From assembly GCA_965227035.1 (NCBI GenBank), contig OZ245724.1, forward strand, positions 1,116,001 through 1,180,000: 64,000 nucleotides of DNA, in the 5' to 3' direction. Below are positions 8,897 to 16,889 of this stretch, in pieces (the first letter of the stretch is position 1; each line of letters starts with the position of its first letter). The position numbers and the translations under genes were made by a program. Under the pieces are notes generated by a model, which had not been told where the DNA came from, made no database searches, and saw nothing but the letters and a program-made list of their open reading frames with translations. The DNA is from CBDDFQ01 sp965227035 (GTDB lineage Bacteria > Pseudomonadota > Gammaproteobacteria > Burkholderiales > Burkholderiaceae_C).

Positions 8897-9460
8897 ATGT
8901 TTTTCACGATTCCCACGTTAATGACCTGGACGCGCATCGTCGCGATCCCACTCATCGTCGGCGTGTTCTATCTGGATGTCGCGCAAGGCACGCGAAACCT
9001 GGCCGCCACGGTCATGTTCGTCCTGTTCGCGCTTACCGATTGGCTCGACGGCTATCTGGCGCGAAAACTGAATCAAACATCTTCCTTCGGCGCGTTCCTC
9101 GATCCGGTCGCCGATAAATTTCTGGTGTGCGCTTCGTTGCTCGTGCTGGTGCACCTGCAGCGCGCCGATGTGTTCGTCGCGCTCATCATCATCGGACGCG
9201 AGATTGCGATCTCGGCGTTGCGCGAATGGATGGCACAGATCGGCGCGTCCAAGAGCGTGGCGGTTCACATGCTAGGCAAGGTCAAGACGACAGTTCAGAT
9301 GATCGCGATTCCCTTTCTTCTATTCGATGGCCGCCTGTTCGGCATCATCGATACCGGCGTCTGGGGCACCTGGCTCATCTGGATTTCTGCGGTACTGACC
9401 GTCTGGTCGATGGTGTATTACCTGCAGAAAGCCTTGCCGGAAATCAGGGCTCGCGCTTGA
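8897..9460 (+). CDS. pgsA: CDP-diacylglycerol-glycerol-3-phosphate 3-phosphatidyltransferase
   Basis: Catalyses the committed step of phosphatidylglycerol synthesis at the inner membrane. The 187-residue protein contains the CDP-alcohol phosphotransferase signature DGYLARKLNQTSSFGAFLDP followed by VAD, with Asp48, Asp51, Asp69 and Asp73 spaced as in the family. Several transmembrane helices follow. It lies 118 bp after uvrC; the gap has no convincing gene, only a CCACAAT box shortly before the ATG. Confidence 0.95.
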   Translation: MFFTIPTLMTWTRIVAIPLIVGVFYLDVAQGTRNLAATVMFVLFALTDWLDGYLARKLNQTSSFGAFLDPVADKFLVCASLLVLVHLQRADVFVALIIIGREIAISALREWMAQIGASKSVAVHMLGKVKTTVQMIAIPFLLFDGRLFGIIDTGVWGTWLIWISAVLTVWSMVYYLQKALPEIRARA

Positions 9461-9462
9461 CC

Positions 9463-10341
9463 GTGCAGGGCGCCGATCGCACGGCGTGGCTGCGCGCCAT
9501 GCCTTTCGTTTTCGTGCTGATCTGGAGCACTGGCTTCATCGTTGCCCGACTCGGCATGCCGCACGCGCCGCCCTTCAAATTCCTCGCCGTGCGATTCGGG
9601 CTGTCGGCCCTGTGCTTTCTGCCGCTTGCGCTTTTCGCTCGCGCGGATTGGCCTAAAACCAAGAAGCAGTTTGTTCATCTGGGTGTGACCGGAATGCTCA
9701 TGCACACCATGTACCTCGGTGGTTGCTGGACTGCGGTGAAGGTGGGCATGGGTGCGGGGCTGGTCTCGCTCATCATGGGTCTGCAGCCGGTTCTCACCGC
9801 CATATGGATGTCTGGCATGGGAGGGCGCGTGAGCCGAGTGCAGTGGATTGGGCTCGCGCTCGGATTTTTCGGACTGGTGCTTGTGGTGTCGGGCAAGCTC
9901 GGTCATGGTGGCGAAGCGACTGCAGCATCGCTGCTTTTCGCAGGCATTGCATTGGCAAGCATTACTGCAGGAACGCTGTATCAAAAACGGTTCGTCGTGA
10001 CCTGTGACGTGCGTACCGCGAGCATCGCGCAGCTCGTGCCGGCATTCATCGTCTCGCTGCCTTTCGCGTTGATGGAGCGCGAGCCCATCGACTTCACGCC
10101 TTCGTTCTACGCAGCCATGGCCTGGTCGGTCATCGTGCTCACTCTTGCCGGTGGATCGCTTCTTTATCTCCTGATCCAGCGCGGCGCAGCTACAGCTGTG
10201 ACAAGTCTTTTCTATCTCGTGCCACCGGTGACGGCTGTGATCGCGTGGTTTTTATTTCGCGAACCTATCACTATTTTTACGGTTGCTGGCATCGCAATTA
10301 CGGCATTCGGCGTGAGCCTTGTGGTTAGAAATGCACGATGA
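9463..10341 (+). CDS. EamA/DMT family transporter
   Basis: An inner-membrane protein of about 292 residues with ten hydrophobic segments and two EamA repeats; typical DMT exporters have this length. The second repeat ends with ITIFTVAGIAITAFGVSLVV. The substrate is unknown. I start it at the GTG at 9463, two bases after the pgsA stop; a TTG at 9457 overlapping that stop is an alternative that adds two residues. Starting at the ATG at 9499 would leave the first helix without its cytoplasmic lead. Confidence 0.8.
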   Translation: MQGADRTAWLRAMPFVFVLIWSTGFIVARLGMPHAPPFKFLAVRFGLSALCFLPLALFARADWPKTKKQFVHLGVTGMLMHTMYLGGCWTAVKVGMGAGLVSLIMGLQPVLTAIWMSGMGGRVSRVQWIGLALGFFGLVLVVSGKLGHGGEATAASLLFAGIALASITAGTLYQKRFVVTCDVRTASIAQLVPAFIVSLPFALMEREPIDFTPSFYAAMAWSVIVLTLAGGSLLYLLIQRGAATAVTSLFYLVPPVTAVIAWFLFREPITIFTVAGIAITAFGVSLVVRNAR

Positions 10342-10606
10342 CGTGTAATAAATCCGGAGTCGCCGGATGGCTACGGAAAACGGCGGCGTTTGCGTCTAGA
10401 ATTCGCCCTCCGCAACGTTGTTCGGCCAATGGTCGTATTGACTTCGAGTCGACCACTAGCTTTAATCTGACACAGCACAACGGCGCGAGTACGGCTTGTT
10501 GTTTCCCAGAAATTTGCTGCATGCCCCTGTTCATCGACAGCAGAGTTTTGGGAGTCTTTCAAAGACAAAAATCTGATCAACTCTTTATCTCTCGGAGGGG
10601 TTATTT
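10342..10606 (+). promoter_or_regulatory. hupB upstream region with small palindrome
   Basis: This 265-bp stretch has no convincing gene. It contains the palindrome GTCTTT-C-AAAGAC (10554-10566) and a strong Shine-Dalgarno CGGAGGGG (about 10593-10600) ahead of the GTG start of hupB. The lon protease gene, which often precedes hupB in Burkholderiales, is not here. Confidence 0.35.
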
Positions 10607-10879
10607 GTGAATAAATCTGAACTGATCGAGCACATTGCAAAAAACGCTGATATTTCCAAGGCAGCGGCAACCCGAGCTCTCGAATCAACCATTGGCGCGG
10701 TCAAGACAACGCTGAAAAAAGGTGGCTCCGTTTCCCTCGTCGGGTTCGGTACTTTCGCAGTCGGAAAACGCGCTGCACGCACCGGTCGTAACCCCCGTAC
10801 CGGCGCTGCGATTAAAATCAAGGCAGCCAAGGTTCCCAAGTTTCGTCCGGGCAAGGCATTGAAAGATGCTTTGAACTAA
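10607..10879 (+). CDS. hupB: DNA-binding protein HU-beta
   Basis: A 90-residue nucleoid-associated HU protein that bends DNA as a dimer. The DNA-binding arm signature is present (GFGTFAVGKRAARTGRNPRT), followed by KIKAAKVPKFRPGKALKDAL. The start is GTG at 10607, set by a strong upstream GGAGGGG. A tRNA-Val gene begins 17 bp after the stop, before a terminator, so the two may share a transcript. Confidence 0.96.
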   Translation: MNKSELIEHIAKNADISKAAATRALESTIGAVKTTLKKGGSVSLVGFGTFAVGKRAARTGRNPRTGAAIKIKAAKVPKFRPGKALKDALN

Positions 10880-10895
10880 ATTTAAGTTTCAGGTG

Positions 10896-10971
10896 GGGTG
10901 CTTAGCTCAGTCGGTAGAGCGGCGCCCTTACAAGGCGTAGGTCGGCGGTTCGACCCCGTCAGCACCCACCA
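10896..10971 (+). tRNA. tRNA-Val (anticodon TAC)
   Basis: A complete cloverleaf of 76 nt. The acceptor GGGTGCT (10896-10902) pairs with AGCACCC (10961-10967), followed by discriminator A and an encoded CCA. The D-arm is GCTC/GAGC. The anticodon loop CTTACAA gives TAC, reading GUN valine codons. It sits between hupB and ppiD. Confidence 0.97.
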
Positions 10972-10981
10972 CCACCAAACG

Positions 10982-11015
10982 GAAAAAAGGCGAACAGCGA
11001 GTTCGCTTTTTTTTT
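10982..11015 (+). terminator. Rho-independent terminator after tRNA-Val
   Basis: GCGAAC (10990-10995) pairs with GTTCGC (11001-11006) across a 5-nt loop, followed by nine consecutive T. An A-run upstream can extend the stem on the other strand. It would end the hupB/tRNA-Val transcript. Confidence 0.85.
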
Positions 11016-11036
11016 GCCAGTCATAAAGGTTTGAGC

Positions 11037-12962
11037 ATGTTTGAATTTATCCGCAAGCACACCAGGATCGTGATGTTCGTGCTGTTCTTGCTGATCATTC
11101 CGTCCTTCGTTCTGTTCGGCATCGACGGCTACAACCGCAACCGCCAGGACAACGTCGTCGTGGCCAAAGTCGATGGCAAGGACATCACGCAGGCCCAATG
11201 GGATGCGGCACATCAAAGTGAAGTCGCCAGGATTCAGCAGTCGCGCCCGAACATCGACGCACGATTTTTCGATTCGCCGGCTATCAAATACACGGTACTC
11301 GAAGGCCTGATCCGCGAACGCGTGCTTGCTGCTGCCGCCGAGAAATCGCATTTGACGACTTCCGACGCGCGCCTCATCCGCACGCTGCAACAGGATCCCG
11401 CGATTGCATCGCTGGTCGGCGCCGATGGGAAGCTCGATGTCGAGCGTTATCGCCAGCTCGCTGCGGCACAGAACATGACACCTGAAATGTTGGAAGCGCG
11501 CCTGCGCAGCGACATTTCGGTTCGCCAGGTCCTGGGTGGCATCGGTGCGAGTGGAATAGCTTCCGCGTCGCAAGCGGGTGTCACTCTCAACGCTTACTTC
11601 GAACGACGCGAAATTCAGATGGCGCAATTCAAGCCGGCCGATTTCGCATCGAAAGTCGTCATCAGCCAGGCTGACATCGACAAGTACTACGCGGAACACG
11701 CAGCGCAATATCAGGCGCCTGAAGAAGCGAACATCGAGTACGTGTTGCTGGACGTGGAAGCGATTCAGAAAAGCATCGTGCTGAACGAAGCAGACATGAA
11801 GACGTACTACGAGCAAAACGTCGCATCGCTTTCCGGATCGAACGAAGAGCGTCGTGCCAGCCACATTCTCATCACGTCGCCGAGTACCGATTCGGCCGCC
11901 GATCGTGCGAAGGCGAAGGCCAAAGCGGAAGAGCTGCTTGCGCAGGTTCGCAAGGCACCGGACAGCTTTGCAGATGTCGCGAAGAAGAACTCTCAGGATC
12001 CCGGCTCTGCCGCTCGCGGCGGCGACCTCGATTACTTCGCTCGCGGCGCCATGGTGCCTGCTTTCGAGAAAACCGTGTTTGCCATGAAGAAAGGCGAAAT
12101 CAGCAACGTCGTCGAAACCGACTTCGGCTATCACATCATCAAGCTGGTCGATGTTCGTGGCGCGAAGACGCTGTCGTATGAAGAAGTGAAGCCCAAGATC
12201 GAAGCGGCGCTTCGCAAGCAGGAAGCGCAGAAGAAGTTTGCGGAAATTGCCGAGTCGTTCACCAACGGTGTCTACGAGCAGCCCGATAGCCTCAAACCGA
12301 TCGCCGACAAGCTCAAGCTCGACATTCGTACGGCCTCCAAACTAACGCGTACGCCTGCGCCGGGCGCACAGGGGCCGCTTGCCAACTCCAAATTCCTCGA
12401 CGCTATCTTTGCCCCGGATTCGATTTCGCAGAAGCGAAACACGGTCGCCATCGAAACGGCGCCAAGCCAGTTGATTTCCGGCCGCGTTGTTTCTTATGCG
12501 CCTGCCCGCACCCTTCCTCTCGACGAAGTGAAGGATCAGGTTCGCAAGAGCTTGACCGATGTGCGTGCCGCCGAGCTCGCGCGCAAAGAAGGCGAGGCCA
12601 AACTGGCAGCATGGAAGGCCAACCCGCAATCGGCATCCTTGCCCGCTGCCATGACGGTTTCTCGCGATCAGGAGGCCAACAAGCTGCCCGACAACATTCT
12701 CGGTGCCGTGCTTCGAGTCGATCCGTCGTCGCTCCCGGGCTTCACCGGTGTCGATCTCGGATCCGAAGGCTACGCAGTGGTCAAGGTCAACAAGATCGTC
12801 CCGACCAAGGAAGATGCCACTTTGCTGGCGCACTCGCGCGATCAGTACACACAGGGCTTTACCGGCGCAGAGGCGCAGGCCTATTACGAGATGCTCAAGC
12901 AGCGTTTCAAGGTTCAAATCAAGGTGCCCAAGCCCGACGTAAGCCTGCCAGCGGTCTCCTGA
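11037..12962 (+). CDS. ppiD: Periplasmic folding chaperone / peptidyl-prolyl isomerase PpiD
   Basis: PpiD is anchored in the inner membrane at the exit of the Sec translocon and helps fold secreted proteins. The 641-residue protein has one N-terminal membrane segment (IVMFVLFLLIIPSFVLFGI), a SurA-N-like chaperone domain, and a parvulin (PpiC) domain around residues 275-375 (RRASHILITS, GGDLDYFARGAMVPAFEKTV, VVETDFGYHIIKLVD). The ATG at 11037 is preceded by AAAGG; a TTG two codons upstream is less likely. The gene lies between two tRNA genes. Confidence 0.93.
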   Translation: MFEFIRKHTRIVMFVLFLLIIPSFVLFGIDGYNRNRQDNVVVAKVDGKDITQAQWDAAHQSEVARIQQSRPNIDARFFDSPAIKYTVLEGLIRERVLAAAAEKSHLTTSDARLIRTLQQDPAIASLVGADGKLDVERYRQLAAAQNMTPEMLEARLRSDISVRQVLGGIGASGIASASQAGVTLNAYFERREIQMAQFKPADFASKVVISQADIDKYYAEHAAQYQAPEEANIEYVLLDVEAIQKSIVLNEADMKTYYEQNVASLSGSNEERRASHILITSPSTDSAADRAKAKAKAEELLAQVRKAPDSFADVAKKNSQDPGSAARGGDLDYFARGAMVPAFEKTVFAMKKGEISNVVETDFGYHIIKLVDVRGAKTLSYEEVKPKIEAALRKQEAQKKFAEIAESFTNGVYEQPDSLKPIADKLKLDIRTASKLTRTPAPGAQGPLANSKFLDAIFAPDSISQKRNTVAIETAPSQLISGRVVSYAPARTLPLDEVKDQVRKSLTDVRAAELARKEGEAKLAAWKANPQSASLPAAMTVSRDQEANKLPDNILGAVLRVDPSSLPGFTGVDLGSEGYAVVKVNKIVPTKEDATLLAHSRDQYTQGFTGAEAQAYYEMLKQRFKVQIKVPKPDVSLPAVS

Positions 12963-13037
12963 CACGATTACCGCAACAAATTGCGTCGTAATTCCCCAGC
13001 CGGTGGATTGGCCTCGGATACGGCGCGATTACGACGT

Positions 13038-13043
13038 TATAAT
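13038..13043 (+). promoter_or_regulatory. -10 box of tRNA-His
   Basis: A consensus TATAAT lies 10 bp before the tRNA-His 5' end. No clear -35 at the usual spacing is visible. Confidence 0.45.
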
Positions 13044-13053
13044 TTGCCCTCGC

Positions 13054-13130
13054 GGTGGCTGTAGCTCAGTTGGTAGAGTCCCAGATTGTGATTCTGGTTG
13101 TCGTGGGTTCGAGCCCCATCAGTCACCCCA
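13054..13130 (+). tRNA. tRNA-His (anticodon GTG)
   Basis: A complete 77-nt tRNA with the extra G(-1) at 13054 opposite C73, the identity feature of bacterial tRNA-His. The acceptor GTGGCTG (13055-13061) pairs with CAGTCAC. The anticodon loop TTGTGAT gives GTG. The CCA end is encoded (13128-13130). A strong terminator follows. Confidence 0.97.
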
Positions 13131-13140
13131 GCGATTCGTA

Positions 13141-13175
13141 AATGCCTCCGGAAGAAATTCCGGAGGCATTTTTTA
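13141..13175. terminator. Bidirectional terminator between tRNA-His and WYL regulator
   Basis: AATGCCTCCGGA (13141-13152) and its exact inverse (13159-13170) form a perfect 12-bp stem with a 6-nt loop, followed by a T-rich tract on the plus strand. It lies between the convergent tRNA-His and the minus-strand regulator. Confidence 0.88.
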
Positions 13176-13218
13176 TTTGCGGTCGACTTTCTCCTGACGA
13201 CGTCTGACCTGCAAAAAA

Positions 13219-13929
13219 TCACTCGAGCTTCTTCTGGGCTTCCGGTGGCGCCGCCTGCCGCAGATAGTCGATCAGCGTCTTCCCGGATTCGTCTTTGAAT
13301 CGTCCCGACGCGCCGTCGATTCGCTCTACCTCGCTCATCCGGTCCAGCCTGAAGCTGCGAAATCCATCGCGGGTTTCGCACCAGGCGGCAAGCGTCCAGA
13401 CTTTTCCCCAGTAGAAACATCCAAGAGGCCGCAAGGTGCGTTGACTCGACCTGTCGGTCGCGTCCTTGTATTGAAGTCGAATACGCGTTTTCGTTTCGAC
13501 CGCCTCGCGAAGGGTTTGCAGCGTGATCTGCACTTCGGGGTCGAGGCCAATTGGCGGTGCGTAGATGGCCATGCTTTGCGCGGCGGCGCGCGATGCGGAG
13601 GGCAGCACCGACAGAATTTTTCCGAGCGCTACCTGCGACGCTTGCGCCATCGCGGGGTCTTGCCAGACGTGAGCCATTCGCACCGATGCGACCAGTGCGC
13701 GCGCTTCCTCGACAGTGAACATGAGCGGTGGCAAGTCAAAGCCCTTGCCGAATCGGTATCCGACGCCGGCTTCGCCTTCTATTGGCACACCTTGCGCCTG
13801 AAGATCGGCCACATCCCGGTAGACCGTTCGTTCGGACACCTCGAGCTTTTCCGCCAAAAGCGCAGCCGTGGTGAGGCGTCGGCCTCGAATCAGCTGGACG
13901 ATCTGGAAAAGGCGGTCGGCGCGGCGCAT
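13219..13929 (-). CDS. YafY-type HTH/WYL transcriptional regulator
   Basis: A 236-residue regulator with an N-terminal DeoR-like HTH (LTTAALLAEKLEVSERTVYR, residues about 19-38) and a C-terminal WYL domain (RLQYKDATDRSSQRTLRPLG, then WGKVWTLAAWCETRDGFRSF). WYL domains sense ligands, often nucleic acids or nucleotides. The target is unknown. It begins the minus-strand side of a set of accessory genes, but a 73-bp gap separates it from the EVE gene upstream. Confidence 0.85.
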   Translation of the reverse strand: MRRADRLFQIVQLIRGRRLTTAALLAEKLEVSERTVYRDVADLQAQGVPIEGEAGVGYRFGKGFDLPPLMFTVEEARALVASVRMAHVWQDPAMAQASQVALGKILSVLPSASRAAAQSMAIYAPPIGLDPEVQITLQTLREAVETKTRIRLQYKDATDRSSQRTLRPLGCFYWGKVWTLAAWCETRDGFRSFRLDRMSEVERIDGASGRFKDESGKTLIDYLRQAAPPEAQKKLE

Positions 13930-14002
13930 AGGGTTTTGAGTGTTGCCCGAAATGTCGGGCGCAACGGCTCATGATAAGGGCCGCAAAGGCCGCAAAGGCT
14001 GC

Positions 14003-14464
14003 TCAAAAGCCAAGCGCGCTGGCGTCGGCGTGCATCGCGTCAGCAATCAGCTTCATGTCGAAATCGTCGATCTCGAACAGGCCGAAACGAAATTTGTATC
14101 CCCATCTATTCCTGTCCTCGACGAAGTTGAACCGATCGAGCAGTGGAGCTATCGCCGCTTCGCTTGCATTCACGTATTTGATGTCGCGTCGATACGGAAC
14201 GAACCCATTGCCCATGTCCTTCGAGTAAGCCTCGCCGGGCTGGACGATGCCTATCGAAACGAAGCTTTGTAGCTTGTCCTTGCCGCGCATCGTGGTTGCC
14301 GGGGAGTAGTAGGCCACGCGGTCGCCGGGCGTCACGCGTCTCAGCGGCGCGGCTTTTCCGTGGCAGACCTGCATGAAACCTTGGTCCGGATCGGCGCATC
14401 CATGCCGCGCATGCTCAGCGCTCGCAACCGCAATCCAGTTGCGTCGCAGTGCGGCCTCCTGCAT
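14003..14464 (-). CDS. EVE domain protein
   Basis: A 153-residue protein made almost entirely of one EVE domain, a PUA-like fold that in known members binds modified bases. Recognisable family segments are NWIAVASAEHARHG, GFMQVCHGKAAPLRRV and PGDRVAYYSP. The ATG at 14464 lies four bases after the VOC stop, favouring coupling; an in-frame ATG at 14482 overlapping that stop adds six residues. EVE proteins are sometimes part of DNA defence clusters, but no restriction or methylase gene is nearby, so a housekeeping role is equally likely. Confidence 0.8.
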   Translation of the reverse strand: MQEAALRRNWIAVASAEHARHGCADPDQGFMQVCHGKAAPLRRVTPGDRVAYYSPATTMRGKDKLQSFVSIGIVQPGEAYSKDMGNGFVPYRRDIKYVNASEAAIAPLLDRFNFVEDRNRWGYKFRFGLFEIDDFDMKLIADAMHADASALGF

Positions 14465-14468
14465 GGTT

Positions 14469-14846
14469 TCAAGCCGAGGCATAAAGGCCCACCCGATTGC
14501 CGTCGAGATCTTTGATCTGCGCAAAAAATCCCATTCCCTCGGGGAGCTCCTGGCGAGGCAGCATGACTTCGCCACCGGCCTTGACCGCGCGATCAAGCGC
14601 GGAATCGAGCGAGTCGCCTGCATCCAGATAGATCATCGGCCCGCCGTCGGAAACGGCAGGTGCGGTCGGCCCCATCATCAGCGCGCCGCCTATGGCGCCC
14701 GCCGCGCGGTCGTACGGAAAGATCGCGCCTTCGGAAGGACCCATGGGCGTTCGCATCATCTTGGCGCCCAGCACCGATTCGTAGAACGCCTGCCCCTTGT
14801 CAAGTTGCGTCGTGGGGATTTCGAACCAGCTGACTGCGTGTTTCAT
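14469..14846 (-). CDS. VOC family (glyoxalase/bleomycin-resistance fold) protein
   Basis: A 125-residue VOC-fold protein with paired beta-alpha-beta-beta-beta modules: KHAVSWFEIPTTQLDKGQAF at the N-terminus and FFAQIKDLDGNRVGLYAS at the C-terminus. The second metal-type Glu position of many members is not obvious (DLDGNRVGLY), so enzymatic activity is uncertain. The ATG at 14846 has GGAGCACGAG ahead of it, ruling out an upstream in-frame ATG at 14900. Its product is probably made together with the EVE protein. Confidence 0.8.
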   Translation of the reverse strand: MKHAVSWFEIPTTQLDKGQAFYESVLGAKMMRTPMGPSEGAIFPYDRAAGAIGGALMMGPTAPAVSDGGPMIYLDAGDSLDSALDRAVKAGGEVMLPRQELPEGMGFFAQIKDLDGNRVGLYASA

Positions 14847-14937
14847 CTCGTGCTCCGGAAAGTTGTTGGAACACGAATGGTGCGGGGGGGCTACTGACAA
14901 CGTGGTGTCGGTAGGCTTGACCCGCTCACGCGAATTT

Positions 14938-15789
14938 TCAGTTCGGTGGTCCGAATACGGCAGCGACGCGCTTGCGCCAGGTGGGTGCGCGGTAAATATC
15001 TCTCACCATGTTCACCCATTCATGCAGAGCGATGGTCACGGGGTTGTAGCTCGTGATCGGGCGAGTCAGACCGTACTTGATCTTTACTTCGCGACGCTCG
15101 TCGGCATAGGTGCCGAACATCCGATCGAACACGATCAGCACGCCACCGAAGTTCTTGTCCAGATACTCAGGGTTGGATGCGTGATGAACCTTGTGATGCG
15201 TCGGCGTGTTCAAGACCCATTCGAGCGGACCGAGTTTCGGCATCCACGGCGCGTGAATCCAGAATTGGTAGAGGAGGTTGAGCACGAGGCTGAGGCTCAC
15301 CGCGAGCGGCGGAAAACCCAGCCAGACCAGAGGCGCGAAGAAGAGCGCGGTGCCGGTGAGCTTGCCTGTCCACCCAAGTCGAAGCGCGGCCGCGAGGTTG
15401 AGCTCGTTCGGCGAATGATGTACCGCGTGCGACGCCCAGAACCACCGCACACGGTGTGCAGCGCGGTGGTACCAGTAGTAGCAGAACTCCTGTCCGACGA
15501 ACAGAAGAACGAACGCAGCAGTCGTCGAGAGCGGGAGCGTGGCAATTCGATGATCGAACGCCCAGAGAAACACCGGCGCGGCAATCGAAAAGCCAATCGA
15601 ATCGATCGCGCGCCGCCCGACCGTATCGCCGAGCGTGGTAGCAAAGGCTTTCCAGTCGTACGACTGCCGCAACCAGAACGACTTCACCAGACCTTCCAGG
15701 GTCGCTAAAAACAGGATTGCGAGCGGAAGAAGGATCAGCCAGTGAAGCGTATCCGGATCGAACGCCTGACGTATTTGAGCGTTACCCAT
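14938..15789 (-). CDS. Sterol desaturase/fatty acid hydroxylase superfamily membrane protein
   Basis: A 283-residue integral membrane di-iron oxygenase candidate. The histidine clusters are complete: HRAAH (His108, His112), HAVHH (His121, 124, 125) and HHKVHH (His198, 199, 202, 203). About four to five hydrophobic helices surround them. The family hydroxylates or desaturates lipid chains or sterol-like molecules at the membrane; the bacterial substrate here is unknown. It lies 27 bp after the EF-hand gene on the same strand and may share its transcript. Confidence 0.87.
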   Translation of the reverse strand: MGNAQIRQAFDPDTLHWLILLPLAILFLATLEGLVKSFWLRQSYDWKAFATTLGDTVGRRAIDSIGFSIAAPVFLWAFDHRIATLPLSTTAAFVLLFVGQEFCYYWYHRAAHRVRWFWASHAVHHSPNELNLAAALRLGWTGKLTGTALFFAPLVWLGFPPLAVSLSLVLNLLYQFWIHAPWMPKLGPLEWVLNTPTHHKVHHASNPEYLDKNFGGVLIVFDRMFGTYADERREVKIKYGLTRPITSYNPVTIALHEWVNMVRDIYRAPTWRKRVAAVFGPPN

Positions 15790-15816
15790 AATCGTCTTAA
15801 CGAAGAAGTCGCGGGA

Positions 15817-16140
15817 TTATTTGCCACGTTGGCGTGTTCCGCGCTGGGACATCGCATAGCTTTCGATGTCGGCCATCGACACTTTTCCGGCGTGCGATTT
15901 GTCTATCGCATCGAAGTTCTTGTACACCCAGGGCATTTTGCTTTTGGCTTCGTCTTTGGTGAGAAAGCCATCCACGTTGGCATCTGCAGTGCCGAAGCGT
16001 TTGTGAAGCTCGTCCTTCGCCTTCTCGAGCTTTTCCATTTTTTCGGGATTTCCGCCCATCGGCGCGCTCTGCGCTTGAGCGGCAATCCCGAACGACAAGG
16101 TGGCTGTTGCCAATGCAACGGTAATCAAAGCGTTTTTCAT
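15817..16140 (-). CDS. Small exported EF-hand protein
   Basis: A 107-residue protein with a signal peptide (NALITVALATATLSFGIAAQ, cleavage likely after AQAQ). The mature part has one canonical EF-hand loop, Asp53 to Glu64 (DANVDGFLTKDE), and a second degenerate loop starting at Asp80 (DKSHAGKVSMAD), which lacks the usual terminal Glu. It should be a periplasmic or secreted calcium-binding protein. It sits 24 bp after the Gly/Ser/Asn-rich exported protein on the same strand; a shared operon is likely. Function unknown. Confidence 0.8.
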   Translation of the reverse strand: MKNALITVALATATLSFGIAAQAQSAPMGGNPEKMEKLEKAKDELHKRFGTADANVDGFLTKDEAKSKMPWVYKNFDAIDKSHAGKVSMADIESYAMSQRGTRQRGK

Positions 16141-16164
16141 GTTCTTCCTTTGTTGACGATGGAA

Positions 16165-16692
16165 TTAACGGCAGGCGATGACTGCGCCGCTGGCGTTGTA
16201 GCAGGTGGCGCTGTGAGTGACGCCTGTGGTCGAGTTATACGAGGTCGAGCTCTGGACGCTGTTTCCGTTGGCTGCGTTGGTGGCAGACGTAGTGCGACTT
16301 TGATCGACGTTGCCGGACGCATCGCGTGTGGCGCTGCCGCTGCTTTGCACAGTGCTTCCGTTTGCGCTGGTGCCCGACACGCTGCTTTGATGCGAAGCCG
16401 ATCCGTCGGCGTTTTTCGTGGTCGATCCCGACCTGAACGCGGTGCCGCCATTCGCACCGCGAACAGCTGCACCGCTCGAGACAGTTCCGTTTCCTTCTCC
16501 GTCGGTCTGGATTGCGCGACCTCGCACGATGCCGCCGCCATTCGGCCCCTGGCGCGCCACGCCTGCGCCAGCGGTCACGCCGCCCGATTCGTTGGCAACT
16601 GCGCCGCGAATGCCGATTGCGTTTGCGTCGACCGAATAACCTGCAGCGAAGAGCGCTGCGCCGAGTACTGCGGTAGAGATGATCCTGTTCAT
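16165..16692 (-). CDS. Exported Gly/Ser/Thr/Asn-rich protein of unknown function
   Basis: A 175-residue protein I do not recognise. It starts at the ATG at 16692, preceded by AAGGAG; a longer frame to 16833 has no such site. A signal peptide (MNRIISTAVLGAALFAAGYS, cleavage near DANA) is followed by an almost wholly Gly, Ser, Thr, Ala and Asn sequence with recurring NG/DG/SG turns every 10-14 residues (KNADGSASH, TSANGSTVQ, RDASGNVDQ, NAANGNSVQ). Two Cys residues occur only near the C-terminus (ATCYNASGAVIACR) and could form a disulfide. The repeat spacing suggests a beta-rich or adhesin-like extracellular structure; this is inference. It is divergent from ompR. Confidence 0.7.
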   Translation of the reverse strand: MNRIISTAVLGAALFAAGYSVDANAIGIRGAVANESGGVTAGAGVARQGPNGGGIVRGRAIQTDGEGNGTVSSGAAVRGANGGTAFRSGSTTKNADGSASHQSSVSGTSANGSTVQSSGSATRDASGNVDQSRTTSATNAANGNSVQSSTSYNSTTGVTHSATCYNASGAVIACR

Positions 16693-16889
16693 GGCTGACT
16701 CCTTGAAGTGATTGAATGGTCGACAACGCAGATTGCCTTGCCGTGATCGAACTTTGACGCCCGGATGTGAGCAAGCCGTGTCTGCCAACGCGGCGTTCGT
16801 GACGATCGATGACAGCGCCGACCGGTTTGTCATGCTTTGTCATAACTTCGACCACGATCGATAGGAGGCGGCCCGATTAGGATGACGGC
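16693..16889. promoter_or_regulatory. Divergent region between the exported protein and ompR
   Basis: A 197-bp gap between two divergent start codons. It contains a strong Shine-Dalgarno for the minus-strand gene and AGGAGGCGG ahead of ompR (about 16863-16871). Promoters for both directions must lie here or in the flanking 5' ends, but I cannot mark a clear -35/-10 pair. Confidence 0.3.

Noticed and set aside
8839..9117. Short frame between uvrC and pgsA
   Set aside because: It overlaps pgsA out of frame and has no recognisable features.
10338..10610. 90-codon frame upstream of hupB
   Set aside because: Cys- and Ser-rich random composition, no Shine-Dalgarno; the region is better explained as the hupB upstream region.
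14003..14846. Defence island suggested by an EVE-domain gene and a WYL regulator
   Set aside because: No methylase, nuclease, CRISPR or toxin genes are nearby; EVE and WYL proteins are also common in housekeeping contexts.
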